Below, in pieces: positions 17,431 to 26,885 of a DNA stretch of 64,000 nucleotides (position 1 is the stretch's first letter; every line of letters starts with the position of its first letter). The DNA comes from Acidobacteriaceae bacterium. Its GTDB lineage: Bacteria > Acidobacteriota > Terriglobia > Terriglobales > Acidobacteriaceae. The position numbers and the translations under genes were made by a program. The stretch is taken from the NCBI GenBank assembly GCA_025462735.1, contig JAOAPC010000024.1, positions 62,001 through 126,000 on the forward strand, written 5' to 3'. The notes under the pieces were generated by a model that searched no databases, was not told the DNA's origin, and saw nothing but the letters and a program-made list of their open reading frames with translations.

Positions 17431-19608
17431 TTATTGCACCGGCACAGTTCCGCTCACCGGAATGCCGCCGATGGTGCCGGTGATGGTGAGCGAGGTGATC
17501 CCGGTTGGGACATTGATGTTGAGCGTGGTGGAAGACGTGGTATTCGCAATGACGGCTGTTGCCGGTACTACGCCTGGCGAGTCGGCGGATAATGACACAA
17601 TCGTGTCTTGAATGGCGGCTTTCGAGAGATTGAGAGTGACGGTCGCCTGCCCGCCTGCCGGAGCTGGACTCGGAGAGATCGTGATCCCGCTGAGCACTGT
17701 AAGAACACATTGCATGCTCCGGTCTTGCGGCGGCACATTCGATGGCGGCGTGGCCCACGGCACGTGGACGAAGTCGAAAAACTCCTGGCTCATGTCGGGT
17801 TGCGCCGCGTCGCGGCCAGTCAAGCTCGGCAGCTTGAAGCGGGTCTCAATGAGCTTCAGCATCGCCGTGTAATCCATTGGCACGTGCGAGACGAAATTGG
17901 CCTTGGTGAACGGCGAGATCACAATTACCGGCACTCGGAATCCGGTAAAGAAGAACCCGCACACCGTATCTGTGGTGTCATTCGCGCACCCCGCAGGTCC
18001 GCTTGGCGCGTCGATCGGAAACTGAAAACTGTCCGGCGGCATAGCCTGCTGTGGTGGCACGTGATCGTAGAAGCCACCGGGCTCGTCATAGGTGAGGATA
18101 AGAACCGTGTCCTTCCACGACGGGCTGGACATCAATGTATTAACAATTCCAGCGATGTAGTTCGCGCCGGTCTGCACGCTTGGTGGCTGGAGGATGTCGG
18201 TGTCGTTCGAATGCTCGTCAAGGCCCACATAGCCCGCCGGCTCGAGAAATGAAACCTGTGGCAATGTCCCGTTTTGGATATCGCTCATTAACTGCGATGT
18301 AGGCGCAAACTGGTTTGGCAGATTATTAAGGACGTAACTGTTGTAAGTGAACTGGTTCAAGTAGCTGTACTTCGCCAGGCACGAGGGTGTTGTTGCGCAG
18401 TTGGGTGTTGTTGAATCAGGGTGAACGTAAATTTTCCAACTTATATCATTGTCCTGCATCAGCTCGAAGATGGTCTTGCTGGTCAGCAGCGGAGTGGTCT
18501 TCTGCAGTGGGGTAACGTGGCCCTGGGAAGTCGCAGCGTACAAGTACATGCGATTGAGCTGCGTGCGCGACATGAGGGGAGCAAACCAGCTGTCCGAAGT
18601 CGCGAAGTTCGACGCCATGAAGTAGTAGTAATTTAGCTGGCCATCTCCGGTGTAATAACCCATGGCGCGGTGACCCAAGACGTCGTAAATCCCAGTGGCT
18701 TGCGCGTCGTCGGCGGCGGTAACGACGAACCCGTCCATAGTGGCGTTGTTCGAGTCAGTCGGACTCCAGCGGTTGCGATCACGGTGGCTCTCAGCCCAGG
18801 AAGGGCTAGGGTTCTCGGTGCAACCGGTCTGCAAGTTATATGCATTCACCGTGGCACCGCTGTGATCGACGTTTGAAGCAGTCGCAGGCTCGCCGTCGAA
18901 CGTTGTGCCGTTGGTGGCTTGTGGGAAGTTGTGGGCTTGCCAGTAGTCCGGCAGGTGGCCGAAGTAGTGGTCGAACGACCGATTTTCTTGGGTAACTATA
19001 ATGATGTGCTTGATCGCGGTTATGTCGTGCGCGACCTGAGCAAAGGTTGCGTTCACGCTTGCGTTTTGCCCATTTGAGATGGTTATGTGGCAATTCAGGC
19101 CGCTGCAATCGCCACTGAATCCGGTGAAATTAAATCCTGATGACGGGGTTGCAGTTAAAGTGACGGCGGTTCCGTTGCTGAAGCTGGCTGCACAAGTCGA
19201 AGGGCAGTTAATTCCCGCCGGGCTGCTGGTGACCGTCCCCTGGCCGGAAACTGCCACGGTCAATTGTGCGGAATTAGCACTAGTAAATGTTGCCGAAACT
19301 GATTGATTGGCAGAGAGGACAAGCTGGCAGGAAGCGCCGCTGCACGCGCCACTGTAAGCTCCGAACTGGAAGCCGGCGCCGGCCGTGGCGGTCAGGGTAA
19401 TGGACGTTCCAGATGGAAAGCTTGCCGTGCAAGTGGTGGGGCAATTGATTCCCGCAGGACTGCTGATGACTGTGCCGGCGCCAGTGAGCGTAACCGTCAG
19501 CTGAAAATTCTGGGGCGGTGGCGGATTATTGTTGGATGTGCCACCACAAGCGTTGAGGATCAACGCACCGGCCAGAACAAGCAAGAAAGCAAAAAGGCGA
19601 GAACTCAA
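17431..19608 (-). CDS. Phospholipase C-like phosphoesterase lipoprotein with InlB-type repeats
   Basis: This 725-residue lipoprotein has the lipobox LNA-C21. Two repeats of about 75 residues follow (35-190), each with a CPxTC and a GxCSGxxC cysteine pattern, like the divergent InlB/'bacterial repeat' domain. The catalytic phosphoesterase domain begins with KHIIIVTQENRSFDHYFG and includes FLEPAGYVGLDEHSN, LTYDEPGGFYDHVPP and VISPFTK, the signatures of bacterial phospholipase C/acid phosphatases. The last 80 residues form an Ig-like domain. It is surface-exposed and likely takes phosphate or lipid from the medium. The start codon is TTG; no closer ATG keeps the signal peptide. It is a single gene. 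Confidence 0.85.
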   Translation of the reverse strand: MSSRLFAFLLVLAGALILNACGGTSNNNPPPPQNFQLTVTLTGAGTVISSPAGINCPTTCTASFPSGTSITLTATAGAGFQFGAYSGACSGASCQLVLSANQSVSATFTSANSAQLTVAVSGQGTVTSSPAGINCPSTCAASFSNGTAVTLTATPSSGFNFTGFSGDCSGLNCHITISNGQNASVNATFAQVAHDITAIKHIIIVTQENRSFDHYFGHLPDYWQAHNFPQATNGTTFDGEPATASNVDHSGATVNAYNLQTGCTENPSPSWAESHRDRNRWSPTDSNNATMDGFVVTAADDAQATGIYDVLGHRAMGYYTGDGQLNYYYFMASNFATSDSWFAPLMSRTQLNRMYLYAATSQGHVTPLQKTTPLLTSKTIFELMQDNDISWKIYVHPDSTTPNCATTPSCLAKYSYLNQFTYNSYVLNNLPNQFAPTSQLMSDIQNGTLPQVSFLEPAGYVGLDEHSNDTDILQPPSVQTGANYIAGIVNTLMSSPSWKDTVLILTYDEPGGFYDHVPPQQAMPPDSFQFPIDAPSGPAGCANDTTDTVCGFFFTGFRVPVIVISPFTKANFVSHVPMDYTAMLKLIETRFKLPSLTGRDAAQPDMSQEFFDFVHVPWATPPSNVPPQDRSMQCVLTVLSGITISPSPAPAGGQATVTLNLSKAAIQDTIVSLSADSPGVVPATAVIANTTSSTTLNINVPTGITSLTITGTIGGIPVSGTVPVQ

Positions 19609-19717
19609 ACGTGGCCAACCTCTATCTAGCTGGAAATTAGGTGCCCAGCAGAGTAGCTGGGTTGCTTTCCGCTAGGGGTGGGCTTTTCGGGAGAAAGGAC
19701 TGAGAAATCCTGTAGCT

Positions 19718-19912
19718 GTGATAGGGCTAAATTCAAAGGACGGTGCAAGCGCCGGCTTGTGCGCGGACTGCCAGCACATGCGGCTGATTACGTCCGACCG
19801 AGGTTCGGCCTTTTACTTCTGCCAGCGTTCGCAGTCAGATGCAAGCTTTCCGAAATATCCCAGGCTACCGGTGATCCAGTGCCGGGGATATGAGCCGAAA
19901 CCGACTGATTGA
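19718..19912 (+). CDS. Small four-cysteine (zinc-binding) conserved protein
   Basis: This 64-residue protein starts with GTG. The pattern CADCQHMRLITSDRGSAFYFC, then FPKYPRLPVIQCRGYEP, matches a small conserved protein I know only as hypothetical in Acidobacteria and Deltaproteobacteria. It has an N-terminal CxxC, an internal FxxC, and a PRLPVxxCxGYE tail. The four cysteines should bind zinc. It lies in the roughly 320-base gap between two leftward genes and points right; the rest of that gap holds nothing I recognise. Confidence 0.6.
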   Translation: MIGLNSKDGASAGLCADCQHMRLITSDRGSAFYFCQRSQSDASFPKYPRLPVIQCRGYEPKPTD

Positions 19913-19931
19913 GGCGCAGACGTGAATGAAC

Positions 19932-20663
19932 CTAACTGGGCGGCAATCCGTGATCGAGGCAGTCTTGCGCCGAGCCGCTTGAATCGGACCGGATAACGCC
20001 GGTCTCGTCTGTGCAAAATGCTTTCCTGCCGCTCGTATTGGGGGAAAGCGGGACCGCGATCACTTGAAATTTTGAGACCGGCTTACCGGCGGCATCGGCG
20101 GTGCAGTTCTGCAGGGTGAAAGCGTAACCATTTTTTTGCCCGCTTAGTAACGACGAATCGATTAGACCAGCCGAACGCAGATCGGCCAGATTGCAGGTGA
20201 ATCCTTCGTTCTGATGTTTCGTCGAATAGACGATCTCTTCAGTCAGGAGCACGCGGATTGAACCCACAGCAGAACTTTCATTTGCGGCAATCCTTGCGCG
20301 GAGAAGGTTGGGAATGGCAATGGCGGCAACAATCAAAATGAACGGAATGGCCACGATGCCGAGGTACCCAAGCACCAGACCTGCGATGGCCAGTCCCTGA
20401 CCTTTGAGCTGACCGGCGCTTTTGCGGATCTGCGAGAGTGAAATGTGGCCCAGAACGATGGCGATGATGGATACAGGAAATACATTCACAATTCCGCAAA
20501 CTAAACTGGCAATGGCCATGCCGCTGGTCTTCGCTGGGCCGATGGGAGCGCCAGGAGCCGATAACGGCGGCGGTGTGAATTGAGCAGGCGAGATTACGTT
20601 GCCGCAGTTCGAGCAAAACTGGCTATTGTCGACGACTGTCGCGCCACATCTAGGGCAGTTCAA
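19932..20663 (-). CDS. Zinc-ribbon/DUF4190 membrane protein with pilin-like segment
   Basis: This 243-residue protein is built from three parts. A zinc ribbon at the start has C3/C6 and C17/C20. A two-helix DUF4190 block at about 48-115 is typified by [11 protein letters not shown] and SLSQI. Directly after it comes a stretch that reads like a type IV pilin/pseudopilin ([23 protein letters not shown]), with a C-terminal soluble domain containing Tyr/Cys pairs. The pilin-like part lies inside the chain, so it cannot be processed like a normal prepilin unless cleaved internally. Such chimeras recur in Acidobacteria; the function is unknown. The start codon is TTG. Confidence 0.75.
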   Translation of the reverse strand: MNCPRCGATVVDNSQFCSNCGNVISPAQFTPPPLSAPGAPIGPAKTSGMAIASLVCGIVNVFPVSIIAIVLGHISLSQIRKSAGQLKGQGLAIAGLVLGYLGIVAIPFILIVAAIAIPNLLRARIAANESSAVGSIRVLLTEEIVYSTKHQNEGFTCNLADLRSAGLIDSSLLSGQKNGYAFTLQNCTADAAGKPVSKFQVIAVPLSPNTSGRKAFCTDETGVIRSDSSGSAQDCLDHGLPPS

Positions 20664-20801
20664 GGGTATGTGCCTCGGCAGTGATATCAGTTCTGACGGT
20701 AAATTGGAGGAACGATACTCTGCCTACCGAGCTACGTCAATTGAGAATGTTGGAACACTCAGTTCTTGTTCGTCGGAACGCACTGCTGTGCGGTGACCGT
20801 A

Positions 20802-21572
20802 CTATTCCTGGGATTTGGCCGGAACTTCAAGTCCGAGCTCTTTCATCACCATTTGCAGATCTTTCCAGGTTTCCTTTTTCTGGCGGGGATCGCGCAGAAG
20901 GAAAGCGGGGTGATACGTCACTGCCAGTTTGGTGCCGCGAAAGTCGTACCATCGCCCGCGCAACTCCGACATGGGCGCATTAATAGCCAGGAGAGTCTTG
21001 GCGGCGACAGCGCCAAGCGCCACGATTGCCTTCGGGGAGATCGCCTCAATCTGACGCATGAGAAACGGCGAGCAGGTTTCGCATTCGTCGCGCTCCGGCT
21101 GGCGGTTATTAGGAGGTCGGCACTTAATAATGTTGGCGATGTAAACCTCTTCGCGGCTCAGGCCCATGGCTTTGATCATGTTGGTCAGCAATTGTCCGGC
21201 ACGGCCGACGAACGGCTCGCCACGTTCATCTTCATCTGCACCTGGGGCTTCACCAATAAACATCAGTTCGGCGCGAGGATTGCCTACGCCAAAGACAATC
21301 TGCTTGCGTCCTTGTTTATGCAGGCGGCAGCGGGTGCAGTCGCCAATGTCTTCGCGGATTAAGCGGAGAGCGGTGACAGGGTCGGATGTTGGGTTCAGCT
21401 TCACTGAGTCTGCGAGCGGTGATGTGGTGCGGGCGCTCTCGGTGGCTAATCCAGAATCAGCGCTGAGTGTTTGAATAGGTTGTCGATAGAAATCGTATAT
21501 CCCTAAGTCGTTGTAGTAGCGGACGCGGTCGGAAAGCGCACGGCGAAGTTGCGGATCAAGGGGAGAAGCCAT
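20802..21572 (-). CDS. Family 4 uracil-DNA glycosylase
   Basis: This 256-residue protein removes uracil from DNA. The catalytic motif GEAPGADEDERGEPFVGRAG and the C-terminal motif TYHPAFLL are visible. Four cysteines for a 4Fe-4S cluster occur as CTRC, IKC and DEC, in the pattern of thermophilic and acidobacterial family 4 enzymes. The N-terminal 60 residues are an extension not needed for catalysis. ATG at 21572 is preferred over an upstream TTG. It lies at the 3' side of the coaBC operon, separated by a repeat of about 35 bases. Confidence 0.9.
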   Translation of the reverse strand: MASPLDPQLRRALSDRVRYYNDLGIYDFYRQPIQTLSADSGLATESARTTSPLADSVKLNPTSDPVTALRLIREDIGDCTRCRLHKQGRKQIVFGVGNPRAELMFIGEAPGADEDERGEPFVGRAGQLLTNMIKAMGLSREEVYIANIIKCRPPNNRQPERDECETCSPFLMRQIEAISPKAIVALGAVAAKTLLAINAPMSELRGRWYDFRGTKLAVTYHPAFLLRDPRQKKETWKDLQMVMKELGLEVPAKSQE

Positions 21573-21615
21573 TGGTTGAGATTGTAAATGGTGCAAGCAT
21601 CAACCGGGAGGCCTT

Positions 21616-21649
21616 AACCACGAAGGACACTAAGGAACACGAAGGAAAA
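21616..21649. repeat. Dispersed CACGAAGGA-type repeat
   Basis: An intergenic string of the form AACCACGAAGGACAC-TAAGGAACACGAAGGAAAA. Related copies occur at 35241-35272 (with an inverted partner at 35298-35326) and, split by an insert, at 51604-51661. It lies between coaBC and the glycosylase gene. Confidence 0.7.
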
Positions 21650-21667
21650 GCCGATGGGTGGCGAAAG

Positions 21668-22888
21668 CTACGAGCTAACGGCTAACACCTTGCTCTTGCG
21701 TTTCAACTCAACCACACAATCCAGCACGCGTTGCGCAACTTCCCACTTGGTTGTTTCGGAAACGGGAATGGTCTCTGACCCAGTCAGGATGGTCACGGCG
21801 TTGCGATCGGAATCAAAGCCAACGCCTTCGCGGGAAACATCGTTCACCACGATCGCATCTAGAGATTTCGTTCGCAGCTTTTTGCGGGCGTTTTCAATCA
21901 CATTTTCGGTTTCGGCGGCGAAGCCAATTACCAACTGCGATTTCTTGTGTCGCGCAGTTTCCGCGAGGATATCGGGGGCAGGTTCGAGGTCCAACGTCAT
22001 GCCGGCAGCTCGTTTGATCTTTTGCGCTGAGGGCTTCGCTATTGTGTAATCGGCGACAGCTGCAGTTTTTATCACGATGGACGCTTCGGGCAAAAGGCGA
22101 AGCACGGCGTCTAACATTTGCTTCGCGGATTCAACCATTGTCGTCTCGGCAGCTGATGGCGGCTTCAAAGACGTTGGCCCGCTGACCAGCAGGACTCTTG
22201 CGCCGCGGCGCAGAGCAGCTTCGGCCAGCGCGTATCCCATACGGCCGCTGGATCGGTTGCTGAGATAGCGCACGGGATCGATTTTTTCGCGGGTCGGCCC
22301 GGCGGTGATCAAAACCGTTTCACCCCTCAGGTCTTGCGCCGCTCCCAGGGCCTCCATCACGGCGGCGACAACTGCTTCGTTTTCGGCGAGCCGGCCAGGA
22401 CCAGTCATTCCGCATGCGAGATATCCGCTGCCGGGCTCGACGATTTTGACCCCGCGTTTGCGGAGCGTGCCGAGGTTCTGTTGGGTGGCCGGATGGTCCC
22501 ACATGTTTACGTTCATCGCCGGAGCCACGACAACCGGAGCAGTAGTTGCAAGATAAAGCGTGGTCAAAAAATCGTTGGCGATTCCTTGCGCGAACTTCGC
22601 AATGAGGTCAGCGGTCGCGGGCGCGATGACAAGGGCATCAATCGATTGCGCCACCGCAATGTGTTCGATCGCAGAATCGATATTTGGTTCTGCGCCGCCA
22701 TCGCGGTTAAACATACCGGTAATAACTTTTTCTCCCGAAAGCGCTGCGAAGGTGAGGGGACGAATAAACTCCTGAGCGGAGTCGGTCATTATGACCTGAA
22801 CTCGAATGCCGCGGTCTTGCAGCAGGCGTACGATTTCGGCGGCTTTGTAGGCTGCTATGCCACCGCAAACTCCAAGGGCGACCTTCAT
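21668..22888 (-). CDS. coaBC: Phosphopantothenoylcysteine synthetase/decarboxylase
   Basis: This 406-residue bifunctional enzyme makes 4'-phosphopantetheine for coenzyme A. The N-terminal flavin domain shows GVCGGIAAYKAAEIVR, the active-site His region NMWDHPATQQN and the catalytic Cys in YLACGMTGPGR. The C-terminal CoaB ligase domain begins near residue 190 (TAGPTREKIDPVRYLSNRSSGRMG) and includes KTAAVADY and FAAETEN. It sits downstream of rpoZ in the same operon, the common bacterial gmk-rpoZ-coaBC arrangement. Confidence 0.97.
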   Translation of the reverse strand: MKVALGVCGGIAAYKAAEIVRLLQDRGIRVQVIMTDSAQEFIRPLTFAALSGEKVITGMFNRDGGAEPNIDSAIEHIAVAQSIDALVIAPATADLIAKFAQGIANDFLTTLYLATTAPVVVAPAMNVNMWDHPATQQNLGTLRKRGVKIVEPGSGYLACGMTGPGRLAENEAVVAAVMEALGAAQDLRGETVLITAGPTREKIDPVRYLSNRSSGRMGYALAEAALRRGARVLLVSGPTSLKPPSAAETTMVESAKQMLDAVLRLLPEASIVIKTAAVADYTIAKPSAQKIKRAAGMTLDLEPAPDILAETARHKKSQLVIGFAAETENVIENARKKLRTKSLDAIVVNDVSREGVGFDSDRNAVTILTGSETIPVSETTKWEVAQRVLDCVVELKRKSKVLAVSS

Positions 22889-22976
22889 ACAGCTTCCGAC
22901 TCCCAGCCGCTAGCTTCCAGCAAACCAGACGTGCATGGGAGGGAATAGAAGCCGAAAGCTAGTACGAACGTAACGA

Positions 22977-23216
22977 TCAGTTTTCCTGACCCATGGCTTT
23001 GTCGAGAATTTCGCTGGCCACGTCGACTGGCGACGCGGGTATTTCTGGAACCACCCACTTCACTTTGCCAGCCTTAATCTCGTCCTGCGCGATTCTGCAG
23101 GGCTTGCGCGAAACTGTCTCGATGACCGGAGGCGCTCCACCCTGGAGCTGCCGCGCGCGCCGGGCTGCCACCAGGATGTACCGATAATTGCTGTCGAACC
23201 CATCAATTAACTTCAT
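22977..23216 (-). CDS. rpoZ: RNA polymerase omega subunit
   Basis: This 79-residue protein shows the omega signature YRYILVAARRARQLQ and the downstream KPCRIAQDEI segment. It helps assemble and stabilise RNA polymerase. Its position between gmk (15-base gap) and coaBC is diagnostic. The length fits the family. Confidence 0.93.
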   Translation of the reverse strand: MKLIDGFDSNYRYILVAARRARQLQGGAPPVIETVSRKPCRIAQDEIKAGKVKWVVPEIPASPVDVASEILDKAMGQEN

Positions 23217-23231
23217 GGAATTCCCCCTGCG

Positions 23232-23909
23232 TTACTTCACACCCGCTGCGGTTTTGCCGAACGACTGCAAAATCGGTTGCAGCCGATGGCGAACGTTTTC
23301 CAGGCGGTACTTTTCTGCCATGGCGCTTAACGCGACGTCGGTCCCATCCTGGCGCTTGAGCCGCTGTGACAACAGGATCGCCTTCAGCGCTTCCACGGAA
23401 TCCGCCAGGCGGTCGTTCACCAAAATATAGTCGTATTTCCCGTAATTCTCAATCTCACGGCTAGCCTCATATAGCCGGCGCTGGATGACGGATTCACTGT
23501 CCTGGCTACGTCTCCGCAGGCGCTGCTCGAGCTCGCTGCGATTCGGCGGCAAGATAAAGATGCTCACCGCATCGGGTAGTTTGGACTTGATCTGCGCTGC
23601 GCCTTGAACATCGATATCGAGCAGCAGATCGTTGCCCTGTTCTTCCGCGCCGGCAAGAAACCGCCGCGCCGTCCCGTAATAATTTCCAAAGACGTTAGCA
23701 TATTCGAGGAAATCATCGTTTTGGATCATCTCCTCGAACTGTTGGCGCGATACAAAGAAGTACTCTTTGCCATCTTGTTCGTGTCCGCGCGGACTGCGCG
23801 TCGTGTAGGAGATGGAAAACGCCAGGTTAGGAATGGTCTGGCGAATCTCATTTACTAAAGTGGATTTGCCGGAGCCGGAGGGCGCGGAGATGATGAAGAC
23901 GTTGGTCAT
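23232..23909 (-). CDS. gmk: Guanylate kinase
   Basis: This 225-residue enzyme phosphorylates GMP to GDP. The P-loop is SAPSGSGKST near residue 10, followed by the GMP-binding SYTTRSPRGHEQDGKEYFFV and the lid/catalytic region ILPPNRSELEQRLRRRSQDS. Its start overlaps the yicC stop by one base (TAATG), so translation is coupled. Confidence 0.97.
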   Translation of the reverse strand: MTNVFIISAPSGSGKSTLVNEIRQTIPNLAFSISYTTRSPRGHEQDGKEYFFVSRQQFEEMIQNDDFLEYANVFGNYYGTARRFLAGAEEQGNDLLLDIDVQGAAQIKSKLPDAVSIFILPPNRSELEQRLRRRSQDSESVIQRRLYEASREIENYGKYDYILVNDRLADSVEALKAILLSQRLKRQDGTDVALSAMAEKYRLENVRHRLQPILQSFGKTAAGVK

Positions 23910-24796
23910 TATTCGATGTTCTGTACCTGCTCGCGCGCCTTCTCGATGTCTGACTTCATGGCAAGCCCGGCTTCGGTGATTCGGACTGCATCACCCGACA
24001 GACCGGAAGTCTTTGACATCAAGGTGTTGGCTTCGCGGTTCATCTCTTGCAACAGGAAGTCGAGCTTCTTGCCGGCTTCACCTTCGGCCTCGAGCAAACC
24101 AAGAAAATGCTGCACGTGATTTTCCAAGCGGACCAGCTCTTCCTGAATGTCGCTGCGATCGGCCAGCACCGCCGCTTCCTGAAGGATGCGGTCGGGGTCG
24201 ATAGAGGCACCGAGCCACTCCTGCATACGCGATTTTAACCGCTCGGAGTATGTCTTGAGCACAGCGTCACGATGTTTCCGCACTTCGGCGCATGCCGACT
24301 TCAGGCTCGCCATTCGTTCGCGAAGCTCGCGCTCCATTCCCCGGCCTTCCTCTTCACGCATGCGATTCAATTGATCGAGTACGTGCTCGAGAGCGGAGAA
24401 AACTGCCGGGGTAAGTTCTTCTTCGGCAGGAGCAGCCGCACTGTCGAGGGCCCCGGGAAGCCGCAGGATGGCATTCAAATCCGGTTCAGCGGCAATTCCG
24501 GCTTCGGCTGCTGCGGCACGGAATGCATGTACGTAAGCCGTAACCAGTTGCCGATTAAGCGCAAACGCTGCGTTGCCACCCTGTTCAAAGGATAGGCTCA
24601 CGTCCACGTGGCCGCGTGCGAGTTTCTCTTTGAGAACTCGACGCAAGCTCATTTCGAGCGCGTCGGTATTTGAGGGAAGCCGGAAGTGCAGATCCAGAAA
24701 ACGGTGATTGACCGACTTCATGGAAAGGCTGAATGCCGGGCCGCCATTCACTTGCCCTTTCGCTTGCGCAAACCCGGTCATGGAGCGGATGGGCAT
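23909..24796 (-). CDS. yicC: YicC-family endoribonuclease
   Basis: This 295-residue protein begins MPIRSMTGFAQAKG, the hallmark N-terminus of the YicC family, and ends with the DUF1732 region (GKKLDFLLQEMNREANTLMSK). YicC proteins have been described as RNases; the older name is stress-induced protein. ATG at 24796 matches the family N-terminus, and the 22 codons before it are upstream frame only. It lies between the ABC exporter (10-base gap) and gmk. Confidence 0.93.
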   Translation of the reverse strand: MPIRSMTGFAQAKGQVNGGPAFSLSMKSVNHRFLDLHFRLPSNTDALEMSLRRVLKEKLARGHVDVSLSFEQGGNAAFALNRQLVTAYVHAFRAAAAEAGIAAEPDLNAILRLPGALDSAAAPAEEELTPAVFSALEHVLDQLNRMREEEGRGMERELRERMASLKSACAEVRKHRDAVLKTYSERLKSRMQEWLGASIDPDRILQEAAVLADRSDIQEELVRLENHVQHFLGLLEAEGEAGKKLDFLLQEMNREANTLMSKTSGLSGDAVRITEAGLAMKSDIEKAREQVQNIE

Positions 24797-24806
24797 CAGG
24801 GAGTTC

Positions 24807-26651
24807 TCATTGTGCTTGCGTAGCGTGCCGCGGCTGCTCGACGTCGATGAACTGAAGATCATACAGCCTACGGTAAGTGCCGAGCTTCTGCATCAACTCG
24901 TCGTGGCTGCCTATGTCTGCAACAGCGCCGTTTTCTATGACAACGATGCGGTCGGCGCGGCGCACGGTCGAAAGCCGATGAGCGATGACAACGACTGTGC
25001 GCCCGGACATCAGGTTCTGGAGCGCAGATTGGACCAGCGCCTCGGATTCGCTATCTAGCGCGGAGGTGGCTTCGTCGAGTATGAGAATGGGCGCATTCTT
25101 CAGGAGCGCGCGCGCGATGGCGATGCGCTGGCGTTCGCCGCCGGAGAGACGCACGCCCTTTTCACCTATTTCAGTTTCATATCCCGCGGGAAGCTTACGA
25201 ATAAAATCGTGTGCCAGGGCGGCGCGGGCGGCGGCTTCAACTGCTGTTTGCGAAACACCGGGCTGACCGTAAGCGATATTGTTGCGCAGCGTATCGTTGA
25301 ACAGCACTGTTTCCTGCGTGACCACACCGATCTGCGCCCGCAGCGAGGAAAGCGAAACATCGCGCAGATCGTGGCCGTCGATAGCAATTCTGCCGGAGGT
25401 CACGTCGAAGAAGCGCGGGATCAGGGAAACCAGCGTGCTCTTGCCTGCGCCACTCGAACCTACCAGCGCCAGAATTTCACCCGCATTGACCTCCAGATCT
25501 ATGTGCCGCAGAACTTCGCGCTGGATACCTTCGGATTCGTAGTAAAACGAAACATCCGCAAACGTGATCTTTCTGGAAAACGGCGGCAGAGCCGGAGCGC
25601 CGGGCTTTTCCTGAACATCATCGCGAACATCCATGAATTTGAAAATTTCGGACGAAGCTCCCAAAGCTTGCTGAAAGCCGTTGTGAAAAAGCGCGAACTT
25701 GCGCACCGGATCGTAGAGCTTGAAAACCGCAATGATGAAAGCCACGAACGTTTCAGGTTTCATGAAACCATGAACAACCTGTTCGCGACCTAAGAGCAGA
25801 AGGAGCGCCACCGCAGTCGCGCCGAAGAAATCCATGAGAGGGGAGCTAAGCGCGGCGGCAGCAACAGAACGGAGATTTGCACGAAACAAACGCTGCGCAG
25901 CCTTGCGGAAACGAGCAAATTCCCACGCCTCCATCCCGAACGCTTTTACGATACGGTTACCGGTAATGGTTTCGTGAAGAATATTCTGAACATCAGCGAG
26001 CTTGTCTTGTCCATGACGCGTGGTGTGCCGCGTCCTCCTGCCGATTTTTCCCGTTGAAAAGATCATGAAAGGTACAACGGGCAGAAGTAGCCAAGCCAAA
26101 CGGCCACCCAACAGAATTACCGCCGCAACAAGAAACACAAGCGTAAATATCTGCTGTAAGAACTCCGCCAAAACGCTCGACATAGCAAACTGCACGCGCT
26201 CGATGTCACTGACAATGGTCGAAACCAGAGTTCCGGTCGTGTGCTTCTGAAAAAACGCCGCCGACCGGCGTAGTACGGAGTGGTATAGAGAATTTCGTAG
26301 GTCGGTGATCAATCCGTAGCCGGCGTAATTTACCAGATACGTGCCAGCGTAATCGAAGAGCCCCTTCAGAATCGTGGATGCGACGAAAGCAAAAGCTACG
26401 ATCGTCCAGGCATTATGAAAGCGCGACGGTACAAACTGCTGCAGATAAATCGGATGATGAGTACGGGGGATTGTGAAAAGTACAATGTTGTCGGAGCCCG
26501 ACGACGGATTCAGCACGCGCCCTAGGATTGGCCCAACCAGCAGCACGCGAAAAGCGTCAAGAAATCCCACACCCGCAAGCAATACGACAGACGGAATAAA
26601 CTGCCACGAATACGGCGCAAGATAACGCAGCAGTCGCGTCAGTTGGCGCAT
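24807..26651 (-). CDS. MsbA-like ABC exporter (fused membrane and ATPase domains)
   Basis: This 614-residue half-transporter has six membrane helices in the first 320 residues. The nucleotide-binding domain shows Walker A (VGSSGAGKST), signature LSGGERQRIAIARALL, Walker B (ILILDEATSALD) and the H-loop (IAHRLSTV). It works as a homodimer and probably flips lipid A-core or a related lipid, as MsbA does; the substrate is not shown by sequence. ATG at 26651 has GTGGAG seven bases upstream; a GTG four codons earlier is possible. First gene of the operon running to coaBC. Confidence 0.9.
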   Translation of the reverse strand: MRQLTRLLRYLAPYSWQFIPSVVLLAGVGFLDAFRVLLVGPILGRVLNPSSGSDNIVLFTIPRTHHPIYLQQFVPSRFHNAWTIVAFAFVASTILKGLFDYAGTYLVNYAGYGLITDLRNSLYHSVLRRSAAFFQKHTTGTLVSTIVSDIERVQFAMSSVLAEFLQQIFTLVFLVAAVILLGGRLAWLLLPVVPFMIFSTGKIGRRTRHTTRHGQDKLADVQNILHETITGNRIVKAFGMEAWEFARFRKAAQRLFRANLRSVAAAALSSPLMDFFGATAVALLLLLGREQVVHGFMKPETFVAFIIAVFKLYDPVRKFALFHNGFQQALGASSEIFKFMDVRDDVQEKPGAPALPPFSRKITFADVSFYYESEGIQREVLRHIDLEVNAGEILALVGSSGAGKSTLVSLIPRFFDVTSGRIAIDGHDLRDVSLSSLRAQIGVVTQETVLFNDTLRNNIAYGQPGVSQTAVEAAARAALAHDFIRKLPAGYETEIGEKGVRLSGGERQRIAIARALLKNAPILILDEATSALDSESEALVQSALQNLMSGRTVVVIAHRLSTVRRADRIVVIENGAVADIGSHDELMQKLGTYRRLYDLQFIDVEQPRHATQAQ

Positions 26652-26885
26652 GCACTGCTCCACGACAGGGTATTCAGGACTGAACGAAGGCGGTCATCGA
26701 GCCTTAAGGTAAGCCGCAGATCAGGGCCAGCCGATAAAATGGGCGTCGAATGCAAGGCCCTATTCTACTTGAGACCCCGGTCTCTCGGCGGAGACATCTC
26801 GGGTACGTGCGCGGCGTAGAAAGTTGTAATCCTCGGCTCGGTCTAAGCCATCTAAACCGAACAGATATCTTTTCAGGAGCGAGCA

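Noticed and set aside
26771-26786. GAGACCCCGGTCTC palindrome in the divergent region before the aldo/keto reductase
   Set aside because: Too short a loop to be a hairpin of note and no second copy seen; an operator is possible but unsupported.
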